DNA of 64,000 bases. It comes from Lasiosphaeris hirsuta. Its lineage: Eukaryota; Ascomycota; Sordariomycetes; Sordariales; Lasiosphaeriaceae. The stretch lies in the NCBI GenBank assembly GCA_030549175.1, contig JAUKUA010000001.1:7874001-7938000 (forward strand), written 5' to 3'. Made by a program: the position numbers and the translations under genes. Below are positions 1 to 9,983 of the stretch, piece after piece. Each line of letters opens with the position of its first letter. Position 1 is the stretch's first letter. The notes beneath the pieces are model-generated. The model saw nothing but the letters and a program-made list of their open reading frames with translations. It was not told the DNA's origin and did not search any database.

Positions 1-96
1 CAACGCATTTTTTTTTTTGTTCATCCCGCCAGCCCAATTACATCTCGCAAGACCCCCCCCCCCCCCAAAATAGCACGCCCCGAAGCCCTCTAATTA

Positions 97-879
97 TTAG
101 AGAGGTATATCGTCTGGGGACATTGAAGCCAGGACTGCCTCAATGTCTATCTCCTCAATCTCCCTGCTAAAGCTAGGTACAGGTACCTCGTAGTTGTTCA
201 TGTCAAAGTCCTCAAGAGCCACCACTGACATGGTATCGGGATAGTCCATGTTGTTGCCGGGCAAGAAGCGGGGGTCGATTTGCTGGTCGCTCTCGCCAGA
301 AAACATCTGCAGCCTTTGGGGGAGCTGAGACGGCCCGGACCAGAACGATGCGGGACCGCTCAGCGGTGAAGGGTGGGGCCCGGAGCGGAACACATGTGCG
401 GCCCCGTTGTGCAAGTCGGCCTCGGCATAATCCTCGATATCCGCGGCTTGGTCGTGCTTGGGCGGCAGGCCCAAATCCGCCGCTGCCTTTTTGTGCTCTT
501 TTTGTAGCAGTGCCTCGACAGGCTTGCTCGCAAAGTCGCGAATGTGTCGGTTCAGGTGCGCCCTGGACCCGAATTTGGAGCGGCAGCCGATGGCAGGGCA
601 GGGGAGCGAGATCTTGGACGCCTGTAAGTCGCGACTCGTTAGGAAACAGCCAAAGCCACCAATTGACTGCCAATTCCGCCAAAAAAAAAAAAAAAACAAA
701 AAAAAAATTTTTCCTCGAAATTTTCTACTCACCACATCTTGCTGCAGCTGCTTCAGCATCGCGACGAGTTCTTTTTGCTGAGACTGGAGGTGCTGAACCA
801 TCTCTACAAGCCACTGCTGGACAGGAGAGTCTGGCTGCATTTTTTCAGAGACGGGGACCGGGGCCAATTGAGGGGTCAT
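97..879 (-). CDS. C2H2-zinc-finger-like hypothetical protein (two exons)
   Basis: Two exons, 879-733 and 621-97, joined at GTGAGT / TTACAG (intron 732-622, 111 bp), give a 223-residue protein. The intron length is a multiple of three and contains no stop, so its retention would also give an open product. Residues 15-49 are rich in Gln and Leu and may form a short coiled coil (QQWLVEMVQHLQSQQ). Just after the junction comes a Cys-x4-Cys followed by a Phe and an HLNRH motif, resembling a degenerate C2H2 finger of the kind seen in fungal regulators. The C-terminal half is acidic with no domain I recognise. The start at MTPQ is chosen because the open frame further upstream is of low complexity. 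A nuclear or DNA-binding role is inference only. Confidence 0.6.
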   Translation of the reverse strand: MTPQLAPVPVSEKMQPDSPVQQWLVEMVQHLQSQQKELVAMLKQLQQDVVSRKFRGKIFFLFFFFFWRNWQSIGGFGCFLTSRDLQASKISLPCPAIGCRSKFGSRAHLNRHIRDFASKPVEALLQKEHKKAAADLGLPPKHDQAADIEDYAEADLHNGAAHVFRSGPHPSPLSGPASFWSGPSQLPQRLQMFSGESDQQIDPRFLPGNNMDYPDTMSVVALEDFDMNNYEVPVPSFSREIEEIDIEAVLASMSPDDIPL

Positions 880-2650
880 GGTCGGATGGATTGTAGTTAC
901 AGAAGAGCAGAATGGCAGCGTGGGGAAATCAGGGGTCCAGCCGGGCACTGCAATTGACCAACACGCGCGCGCCGCCAGGGTGCCGCAACGGGGCCCTCCC
1001 TCTTTATTGCCCGCGGCCCTATGGCCCTGTAGACGGGTACCCGTTTCCCCAGGGAATTTCTTGCATCGTGCTCTCGCTCCATCCACTGGGTGGTGGTGTG
1101 CCGCACACACACAGGATTGGGCAGCGAGCGGTGGCTTGATGGATACCATCAAGGGATACCATCAACCTCCAGTCATGGTATCCGTATCCAGAGTCCCAGG
1201 CAGACTTTCCGACGACTTGGGCAGCGACATGGACACCATATCACACACCCGCATACACCCATCTTCCACAGACCGACTATTCCCTCCATTTCTCGGTGAA
1301 ACTCACGGTCTCCCATCGTTGACGGTGCCGAACACGCCGTTTTTGCTGAGTGTCTTGGTGAGAGCCTCGCCTGCCTGGCCCGAGCCAATGCGTTGTCCAC
1401 TCCCTCCGCCCCCTTCCCCGCCCTATCGCAAAGGCTCGCGTGTCCAATCCAGGATCCATGCATGGATACCATCGTGGGGATACCATCAGAATCACACTCC
1501 ATCACACCCCGTCTGATGGATGCCTTGCGACGACATGTTCTAGATGCTACCAGTGCGAGCGGTTCATCGAGATGCCGGCCGCAACACCATGACAGACAGC
1601 ATGCGCACATGCCGGATTGGTGATGGCTTTTCTACCCAACCGAAATGCGGAATAGGACAAGCCGTGGTCGACCTCCATCCGTGGCAGGCACCCCGCGAGA
1701 ATACCACGGGAGGACGGGGATACCATGGCGGAGCGGGACATTGACACTTCAGCACAGCTTGAAGAGACTGACTCAATTCAGTCCGCCAACTATGCCATTA
1801 GCAAAGGCGTTGCCTTAGCGAATGCAAACTAAGTGATATTCGCTAAATATCTCATTCTAGAGCCAGAAAATTGAACCTGTGAGGTTTCACATTTGCCAAT
1901 TCCAACATGCTCCCATCTTGTCAAAACGGGGGGCTCGTCCCAATCATCCCTCAACACCACAACACAAAAAGAAGAAAAGTTGTCTGTGGGGGGTGGGTTG
2001 CCTCTCGGCTATCTTATCAGCGAATAAGGCTGCGAAAGTGACGGCGAACCGTACTGTACCTTGCAGTAGGATGATGCCGTCTGATGACGAGTGCGGGGGA
2101 CGATACGCCGCCAAGCAGCCGGCCATTGGGCAACTCTGTTACCTATAACCAGTAGGGCTGGCAGCAGGAGAGGAGGGTCTAGGTCGCTGTAGAAGGTCGC
2201 CATCCCACACCTTTTAAAAAATATTGTGGCAACCTTGAGCCCGACGTCCGACGGTCACCCCAGGCTGGCTGCCTTTTTTTTTTTTTTTCTTTTTTTTTAC
2301 CCAAGCAAGTTGTAAACCAATCGAAGGCAATAATCGCAACAACCCTGGGTTCTCACGCGGAAAGACCGGAGACAATCCATGACTCGAACGTACTCACCGC
2401 TTCATTGTCTCATCGAGTTCATACCCTCTCAGCGATAGAGGACGCCATCCATCAATACTATGTGCTGGCGGTGAGATAGCTGTAAAGAGACAGAACTAAA
2501 ATTAGGCGGTATTACTAACTGTGACGGACATCAGGCTCGCCATCTAATAATAACATGGAGCCTTGTGCATTGTCGAGCATTATCACTTCTATATTCGCGC
2601 GCTCAGGTTACCTACTAGTATTGGCTGTATTGTTTTGCTCAGGCTGGAAA
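880..2650. other. Intergenic, no gene recognised
   Basis: Short overlapping open frames on both strands show no protein-like features. The stretch contains a cluster of GGATACCATC copies (annotated separately) and a T-rich tract near 2273-2298. The second half is less GC-rich than the flanking genes. Confidence 0.5.
1141..1727 (+). repeat. Dispersed GGATACCATC decamer cluster
   Basis: The decamer GGATACCATC occurs exactly at 1141, 1154, 1464 and 1478, and with a last-base change (CATG) at 1718. A partial inverted copy (CATGGTATCC) lies near 1174. The first four form two pairs with start-to-start spacing of 13 and 14 bp, separated by about 310 bp. A regulatory-site cluster or remains of a longer repeat are both possible. 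Confidence 0.6.
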
Positions 2651-3025
2651 TCATTTCCTACGGCCCTTAACGTGAATACTAGAGGCGTTAGGTGTTTGCT
2701 GGGTAGCTAATAAGTACGCCCTTGAGTCTATAACATAGAAGAGAATGTTTGAGAACTGGAGGACCGACACGGTCTTATCCTCGGCATTCTCGCTGAGCAG
2801 GCGTAGACGGAGCTCGCCACCTTCACGCAGATTACCTGTCGAGGGAGCCTTGTCGTGGATGAACCTGGTGCTCTCGCAAACCCAGACTTGGATATGAGAT
2901 TTCTCGGCAATACGACGAACGCGAGCCTCGAGTATGTTGTTGTCCTTGTATATCTTAGTATCTAGGTCGCCTAGCTCGAGACGAACGATGATCTCAATAA
3001 AGGGATGGTTTCTTGTGTGACATGA
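2651..3025 (-). pseudogene. Decayed gene fragment or lone exon, unknown family
   Basis: On the minus strand a 124-codon frame without an ATG opens directly after CCTTAG, which could be a 3' splice site, and runs to TGA. Its composition is strongly protein-like (for example IEIIVRLELGDLDTKIYKDN and SHIQVWVCESTRF), unlike the shadow frames around it. No 5' exon could be found. The upstream 40 bp are a GC-rich tandem repeat that may have replaced it. Part of the frame (YVIDSRAYLL) is repeated in DNA near 9648, so this is a dispersed element. I do not recognise the family. Confidence 0.45.
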
Positions 3026-3057
3026 CTAAGGACCGAGCCGATTGACCTGGCCATATT

Positions 3058-3096
3058 GGCGTTGGCGGGGTGCGTTGGCGGGGTGCGTTGGCGGGG
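3058..3096. repeat. 13-bp tandem repeat, 3 copies
   Basis: The unit TGCGTTGGCGGGG is repeated about three times (first copy slightly altered), followed by a second small repeat with ACCTGGGTC units near 3105-3125. It sits immediately 5' of the decayed minus-strand fragment. The rest of 3026-3478 holds nothing recognisable. Confidence 0.75.
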
Positions 3097-3478
3097 TTGG
3101 CGTTACCTGGGTCACCTGGGTGGGTAAGCAGAAACAACTATAAGGTTTATTGTTGTACACTACAGCTAGGAGCGAAATTGGCGTCCGGTCGCTTGCACTC
3201 TTCTCATGGAACATAGACGCACAGACGCAGCTGACGGAGTACGAATTCATTGTTGTTCGCACGTTGTACTTATGACTAAATAACGGATTTAGGATTTTGC
3301 CGATCCGAAAGAGTCAGCGCCCGAATTTGGGACTCCGGGCAGCCCAGAAGCGGGAGACAGTGTCATCACAACCAGTCCTCTGCTGACAGCAGCATCACCA
3401 ACCGCGCCACGACCACAATGGCGCCAAAATCTTGCTCTCCACAGGTGTGTTCTGATCCAGGGCATAATTGACAGTAAG

Positions 3479-3823
3479 CTACAGGGTGACGATGGTCCAA
3501 AAGATGACGAGATAGCAGAAATAATTGGTTGTAAGGGCTGGGCTCCCCGCGGAAAGCGACCCCGTCAGATCAAGCGATTCCATCGAGGCCGGAGTTTCCA
3601 GATCCTTCCCGCCTATACTCTTTGTTATATCCCTCTCGGAGCGGTCGTTCACAGAGATGACAATCGTCGTCGCATCGGCTCTATATGACTTGCCCGTCAA
3701 TTACACGATATTAGTGATCTTAGATGCCAGCTTCTCATTCCAGAAGTCACTTAGAGCCACCACAAGGTTTTCTTCAGTTTACTTGGCCGCTATTCTCTTG
3801 TTCCATGTCAACTTCCATTCCAT
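3479..3823 (-). pseudogene. Decayed gene fragment with two in-frame TAA codons
   Basis: A minus-strand frame starts at an ATG at 3823 and ends in TAG at 3479. It is interrupted by TAA at 3781-3779 and at 3703-3701. On either side the translation is convincingly protein-like: LSDFWNEKLASKITNIV, then LTGKSYRADATTIVISVNDR, with a hydrophobic tail (NYFCYLVIFWTIVTL). Both stops could derive from CAA by C-to-T change. It resembles the end of a lineage-expanded fungal hypothetical protein, but no function can be named. It may be unrelated to the fragment downstream. Confidence 0.5.
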
Positions 3824-4531
3824 AATGTAGTGTATGCAAAAAGGTGGGTGTCCTTCATATGACTGGCCTGGGACCTGTGACGAAGGCCATCGCGCCGGTC
3901 AGACGCGAGTACACTATATAACACAATCCGAAATGACAAGTAGCCAGACTTGTTATTTCGGCACACCTTTTGGTAGGCTGACGTAATTGGGGTTTGTGTT
4001 CAATTGCTGAAGTCGTCACAGGGCCCAGTCCTCGTACGGCACGAAGGGGAGGGTGTTACAAGCAGGCCGCAACTCGCTCCGTTAGGGCAGCCTCGCGCCA
4101 CGGACTGGCTGACTCGCGGAACTCGCGGCATTATAAAGCTGGCGTTGCGGCTCGTCGCCACTGGACCAATCATTTGCAGAGTCCTCTGAATCCATTTCGA
4201 GACGGCGCTAAGGGAGCCAGACGTGTGCGAGTGGCGACGTCTGTTCTCGGTGGAGCGTGAGTCACAATCCTCTTCGCGTAACAATCACGTGGTGAAGCAC
4301 CTGATCCCAAACTATCACAGAACCAAGCAGATTACGCCACCAAGCATATTTGGCCACTTAGGCCTCCGAAGGGGAATAAGTTTACCTTCTTGAAGTGACA
4401 TATATCAGCGCCGCTGGAAGATGCTAAAATTCCCAAACTATCTATAAATTGACCCGTCCTCCCAGGGGCCCTTCTGGTGTCAAGCTAGAAAAAAGAAATA
4501 TAGAGGATGAATGGACAGAGCTTGAAACGAA
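3824..4531. other. Intergenic 3' of the HNWD gene
   Basis: No supported gene. It begins about 700 bp beyond the stop codon of the HNWD gene and contains an AT-richer part (about 4300-4500) with no clear repeat. Confidence 0.5.
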
Positions 4532-7500
4532 TTAGACATCACACGAGAAGTCAACCGTAAAAACTTGCCCCGATGTACAACCGATAGACACCATCCGCCC
4601 TTGGACAGCAGAACAGCTTGGGCGGTATTCCGGTGGCAACCATATTAAGTTCCGGCCGTTGCAAATAATCCACGTCTGGTCCCTCCCCAAACTATACCTA
4701 TGCCTTCCTGGATTATCCGGCGAGAAGGCGACCGACGGAACCGAGTTGCGATGGCCTTCGAGCGTCTGGAGGCACTGCCCCGAGGCGGTATCCCAGATCT
4801 TGATAGTATTATCGACCGAACCCGATGCGAGCCGCTGGCCATCCGGCGAGTAGGTGACCGACCGAACCCAGTCGCGATGGCCTTCGAGCGTCTGGAGGCA
4901 CTGCCCCGAGGTGGTATCCCAGATCTTGATAGTATTATCGCCCGAACCCGATGCGAGCCGTTGGCCATCCGGCGAGAAGGTGACCGACCAAACCGAGTCG
5001 CGATGGCCTTCGAGCGTCTGGAGGCACTGCCCCGAGGCGGTATCCCAGATCTTGATAGTATTATCGACCGAACCCGATGCGAGCCGCTGGCCATCCGGCG
5101 AGTAGGTGACCGACCGAACCCAGTAGCGATGGCCTTCGAGCGTCTGGAGGCACTGCCCCGAGGCGGTATCCCAGATCTTGATAGTATTATCGTCCGAACC
5201 CGATGCGAGCCGCTGGCCATCCGGCGAGAAGGTGACCGACCGAACCCAGTCGCGATGGCCTTCGAGCGTCTGGAGGCACTGCCCCGAGGCGGTATCCCAG
5301 ATCTTGATAGTATTATCGCCCGAACCCGATGCGAGCCGCTGGCCATCCGGCGAGAAGGTGACCGACTGAACCGAGTAGCGATGGCCTTCGAGCGTCTGGA
5401 GGCACTGCCCCGAGGCGGTATCCCAGATCTTGATAGTATTATCGACCGAACCCGATGCGAGCCGTTGGCCATCCAGCGAGAAGGTGACCGACCGAACCGA
5501 GTTACGATGGCCTTCGAGCGTCTGGAGGCACTGCCCCGAGGCGGTATCCCAGATCTTGATAGTATTATCGACCGAACCCGATGCGAGCCGCTGGCCATCC
5601 GGCGAGAAGGTGACCGACCAAACCGAGTCGCGATGGCCTTCGAGCGTCTGGAGGCACTGCCCCGAGGCGGTATCCCAGATCTTGATAGTATTATCGACCG
5701 AACCCGATGCGAGCCGCTGGCCATCCGGCGAGAAGGTGATCGACCAAACCCAGTCGCGATGGCCTTCGAGCGTCTGGAGGCACTGCCCCGAGGTGGTATC
5801 CCAGATCTTGATAGTATTATCGCCCGAACCCGATGCGAGCCGTTGGCCATCCGGCGAGAAGGTGACCGACAGAACCGAGTAGCGATGGCCTTCGAGCGTC
5901 TGGAGGCACTGCCCCGAGGCGGTATCCCAGATCTTGATAGTATTATCGACCGAACCCGATGCGAGCCGCTGGCCATCCGGCGAGAAGGTGACCGACCGAA
6001 CCCAGTCGCGATGGCCTTTGAGCGTCTGGAGGCACTGCCCCGAGGCGGTATCCCAGATCTTGATAGTATTATCGACCGAACCCGATGCGAGCCGCTGGCC
6101 ATCCGGCGAGAAGGTGACCGACCAAACCCAGTCGTGATGGCCTTCGAGCGTCTGGAGGCACTGCCCCGAGGCGGTATCCCAGATCTTGATAGTATTATCG
6201 CCCGAACCCGATGCGAGCCGCTGGCCATCCGGCGAGAAGGTGACCGACAGAACCGAGTCGCGATGGCCTTCGAGCGTTTGGAGGCATGCATTCCAGTCCA
6301 CTTCTACTGCTGGCTTTATACTGACCCAGCCAGGTTCTTCCGCCCTAAATTTCTTTTTCACTAGACTGGAAGCTGGTGCAAATAGGAGGGCTGATGTGTA
6401 CGCTTGGAGAGGGGCTTGCTCTACTACCCATCCGTAAGCCAGAGTAAACCGGTATACATCCCAAACAAGTTTTGTAAGTTTGCTGCTACCAGTACGTCCC
6501 TATGTCTCTGTTAGTCTTAGTTTTTGGTGTTGGGTGGTAGACTTACTAATAGGCCGTCAAGCTGTCTTATGGCGATGACACCTTCCGACATTGCTCGGAG
6601 TAAACTTAGAGCTTCAAGCCAGTAAAGGTACTTCTGCTCAAGGAAGGTCTGGACTACGTCCAATGTGTTGCGTTGCAGCGTGTCTTTATCGGAAATTGAG
6701 TTGCACAAATGGTCAACCCAGAAGACGCACGAGTACCGTACTGTGACCAGTGGGTCTGGAGATGGCGTTTGAACCTCGTCGATTAGGGATCCCAGTTCCT
6801 TTAAACCGTACATGTCGCGTCGTAAGTTGTCAGACATCAGATCTAGTGACCGAATGAATATATCATGGTGGGCAATTTTAGCGCCGCAGGGGAAGAGCAA
6901 GGTGGATGTACTTAGGTAATCCTTGGCCGATTTATGAGCGAAATAGATCTGGTCATCTTGAACCGTAAGAAACGATCCGCACTTGGCCACGATCTTTCTC
7001 ACGTTCTCGGTCGACTCCAGAATCTGCTCCGGTAATCCAGATAAGTGACCAATCTCGGTCAAACGAAGTGGGCGATACGCGACTGTCGCCGTGGAGAGTA
7101 TACGTCGGCAAAAACCCGAGTCCCATCTGTACCGATCGATGTCCTTCAGCATACGTTCGTACATGCAGTTTAATCCTCGCGGTACGTCGTCAGCGATTGG
7201 CAAAATGTGCCAGCTCTCAACCTCATCCCTACTCAGCTCTTGCAGAACAAGGGAGGCCCAAAGGATGGTGCCGTCTGCTTTTTGGCGCAGTATATCCCGC
7301 ACCCGATCTTTTAACTGGATATCATGCTGAAAGGATGTAAGACCGGATAGTTTGTTGTCAAGATATCCATCGAGATCGCGAGATACATGCTCGGTATTTA
7401 TTTCTAACCCGAGACCAAATTCTGTCAGCCCATAACCAAACCGTAGCTTTCTCTCGATCTTTGTCTGATTCCGGCTCGATACGAGCCACTTAACACGTTC

Positions 7501-8769
7501 TGACGAGGTACAGACGACAAGGTCTAAAAGCTTAGGTAGGTCGGTGACGCATTCGTCAAGGGCGTCAATAACTAGGTAAGTTATCTTCAAATCCGGATTT
7601 TGTAACATCTCGCTCAAAACTTTGCCTAGGACGATCCATACTGTTGCGTCGTTAGAGGGGTATGTATCGTCCGGTAGGTGTGAGACGAGGCGTGGTTGCC
7701 GGTGGACGAGCAGGTAGATCAGCCCCCGCAGTACTGCTGTCGCGCTATTCATCCGCGAGTCGGTGGCTTGACAGAAGAAATACGCCAGGTTGTAGCAGTG
7801 CCCGCTGGCGATAATAGCCCGCTCTAGCTCATTGATGATGCCGCATACTAACATGGTCTTGCCTTTGCCCGAGTCTCCTCGGATCCAGAGTGTCCGGCTT
7901 TCGGTTAGGTGCTGCCACTTGTCAAGGCCAAGGCTTTCGAAAGTCGAGCGATAAGCGTCAACTACTAGGCCGCCCTTTGCCTCCTCGATTCGCTCCTTCT
8001 CGAGGCGCGGGTCAGTAGAACGCAGGTCTGCGAGACGGAGGTAATTCTTGGCAATCTCCTCTCGCAGTCGGGCAAATGCCCCCGCCTCTCCTTCGCCGTA
8101 GAGAAGCGGCATATACACGTCAAAAATGCCGAGTAGAGAGTACGCCTTGTCTTCTTTGCGTGTGGTGTTGCGCTTCTTAGCCCACGCCAATCGTTCGTCG
8201 ATGCTGAAATCGGAGAGTATGCCACCTTGGAGAGCTCCGAATGGGATCCCGGTTATATTGTGAATCTGTTGTTCTAGCGAGTTCTTGTCTCCGAGGCGCT
8301 TGCCCTCTACGGAGAAGAACTCCACCATGGTTGGAGCGATGAGTTCTTGAAGGGTCCACCCGCGTGTGAACCACCTGCTCAGCTGAAAACCCGCTTCCCA
8401 GGTAGATTTGTCGTCAGGGGCACAGGTCGAGACGTCCGATAGATAGACATAACATTTTGCTGCGCCCCTGTACCATCGAAACATGGAGTTAAGGGCATGC
8501 TGAAGCTCGGCAGCGTCGGATTTGTCGATGCAGCAAGTGTCTATCCAAAAGTATTTGAGCCCGTCACGTTCGGCTTGATCTCCGCAGAACCAAAGTTTGT
8601 CGTAGCCCGCTTTGTTCTTGTTTGTAACGCCGTTCAGGTCTTCGAAGAGCACCTCTTCGTCTTCCCTCCATGTGTGAGAAAGTATCGCGTAAGGCGGAAT
8701 GATCGCGTCGTCCGGTAAGAGCTTCGTCAGGCAGAACTCGCCGGTATTATCGCGCTCTAGGAGGCGCAT
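4532..8769 (-). CDS. HNWD: HET-NACHT-WD40 (HNWD) non-self recognition protein, het-e-like
   Basis: Exon 1 (8769-6547) and exon 2 (6499-4532) are joined in phase 0 across a 47-bp intron (GTAAGT donor, GACTAAC branch site, ACATAG acceptor), giving 1396 residues without a stop. Order: a HET domain at about 1-200 (AILSHTW; YFWIDTCCIDKS; RGWTLQELIAP; AYSLLGIF); a NACHT domain with P-loop GDSGKGKT near 297 and Walker B LVIDALDEC near 399; a linker (VVEQAPLQAY); twelve 42-residue WD40 repeats at 812-1315; and a C-terminal cap (WLPPEYRPSCSA). In Podospora, HNWD proteins (HET-D, HET-E, HET-R) trigger vegetative-incompatibility cell death when the WD40 part recognises variants of the glycolipid-transfer protein HET-C. 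Orthology to one of these is not claimed. Length and order match the family (about 1350-1400 residues). The gene looks intact and probably functional. Confidence 0.95.
4778..6289 (-). repeat. 12 tandem 126-bp WD40-encoding repeats
   Basis: Twelve units of exactly 126 bp (42 codons) lie inside exon 2 of the HNWD gene, followed by a truncated 13th at 4777-4532. Numbering from the Cys of CLQTLEGH, nearly all variation falls at positions 10 (D/Y/N), 11 (S/W), 13 (L/W/R/Q) and 29 (G/V/D). Single changes occur at 6, 9, 15, 17, 19 and 39. The remaining positions are constant, and most are also identical at DNA level. This indicates recent amplification or concerted exchange. Because the unit is a multiple of three without stops, long shadow frames exist on other frames and the opposite strand. 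Confidence 0.97.
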
Positions 8770-9983
8770 CGTCCAAAGACTAGCGAACTGATGTTCGTCG
8801 GCAGCAGAGTCGGGTTGGCGGTTGGACGGCTCTGGGGTTCACTGGATCTGCAGGGACAACGATCAGTAGCCGAAGTTGAGAGAGCCACCTAATACTAGAC
8901 GCGAATTACCTACTGCAGCAAGCCGCCGTGATATTAGCGTGAAACCTCGGTGGGTTCGATTGAGCTGTTGAAGCTCGAAGATGGCTGCGGAGTTTCGATG
9001 CCCGAATCACCACCCCGCACGTTGGGTATCTGGATTGGGTTGGCGCCTAGACAGCTGGCGCCGGCTGCGCGCGCTCGAAAGCATTGTGATTGGTATGTGT
9101 TTTGCTGGTGCGCTTAGAAACATCTCTCCTCAAATTGAGCGACAATGCGGAAAGTGTCTCATGGGAGATGAAAAAATGAGGAAATTGAGACGAGCAAAGA
9201 GGCAAACTGAGTTTGGCGGGGAGGAGAAATGCCAAGGTCGCAGGTATATGTACCTACTGGATTAGCCAAGTACAGGTCGAGGTCATTGCACTGTGGAAGA
9301 AATCATGTAAGCGTCGCACGGCTCTATTTACATGGCGCTACTTTGTGGTACTTGCTTTGCGAAGTGTCAGCATCCGAAAGCAGGTAGATATCCGCCATTA
9401 CTGGCGTCAAGATGTACCTAAATGTCTCTAAGTACTGATGGTCCGTGCCCAAACACATCAAACAGTTGCAAGACTGGACGCTGGTTTCGCTCCTAGCTGT
9501 ACTTGATGCAACACATGTACTGGAGCATCTCAGTAAGCGCAGCAGCTAAGTATAGCTCGAGACCAGGTACTCTTATTGTGGGGAAATTTGAAATCGGCAA
9601 GAAAGAAAAGAAATGTGCAGATTCAGATTTGCTTGGTACCTTGGCCAATAATACGCCCTTGAGCCTATAACATAGAAATACAACCTCCGTTTGTATATGA
9701 AGGTGTGACGTCTTGCCCTGGCGTGAACCTCATCAAGTACTTCTAACTCTCATATTCGGACTTAAATAGGACCTTTCCAGATAAAGAAAAGGTTCGCGAC
9801 ACAAATATGCCTTTCCAAAATACCACAAATACCGTGTTTCTTTTCTAAAAAGGCATTTTTATAACATAGATATCACTTTCAAAATGCTAGCATGGTCTTT
9901 TGGGGGCTTCAATATCTATTTGCGGAGGGGGGTGTTACGCGCCAAACTTGAAAAAAGAAGAGGAAGGTACGGCTGAATGCTCG
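8770..9983. other. Intergenic, upstream of the HNWD gene, with one repeat fragment
   Basis: This holds the presumed HNWD promoter and no gene. At about 9648-9677 lies a roughly 26-bp match, with one mismatch, to DNA at 2712-2740 (TACGCCCTTGAG, then CTATAACATAGAA), in the same orientation. It is a relic of the decayed fragment at 2651-3025. At 9760-9870 there is an AT-rich stretch with repeated CCTTTCC / AAAAAGGCATTT motifs, similar in style to stretches near 29.85 and 35.5 kb. Confidence 0.5.

Noticed and set aside
4700..6364. A 554-codon plus-strand open frame and a 548-codon minus-strand alternative frame across the WD40 array
   Set aside because: The repeat unit is 126 bp without stops in several frames, so long antisense and out-of-frame ORFs are automatic. 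The real frame gives canonical WD40 repeats.
6362..6546. Separate WD40 gene beginning near 6361
   Set aside because: There is no ATG at that point. The frame continues upstream through VEQAPLQAY to a 3' splice site and joins the HET-NACHT exon in phase.
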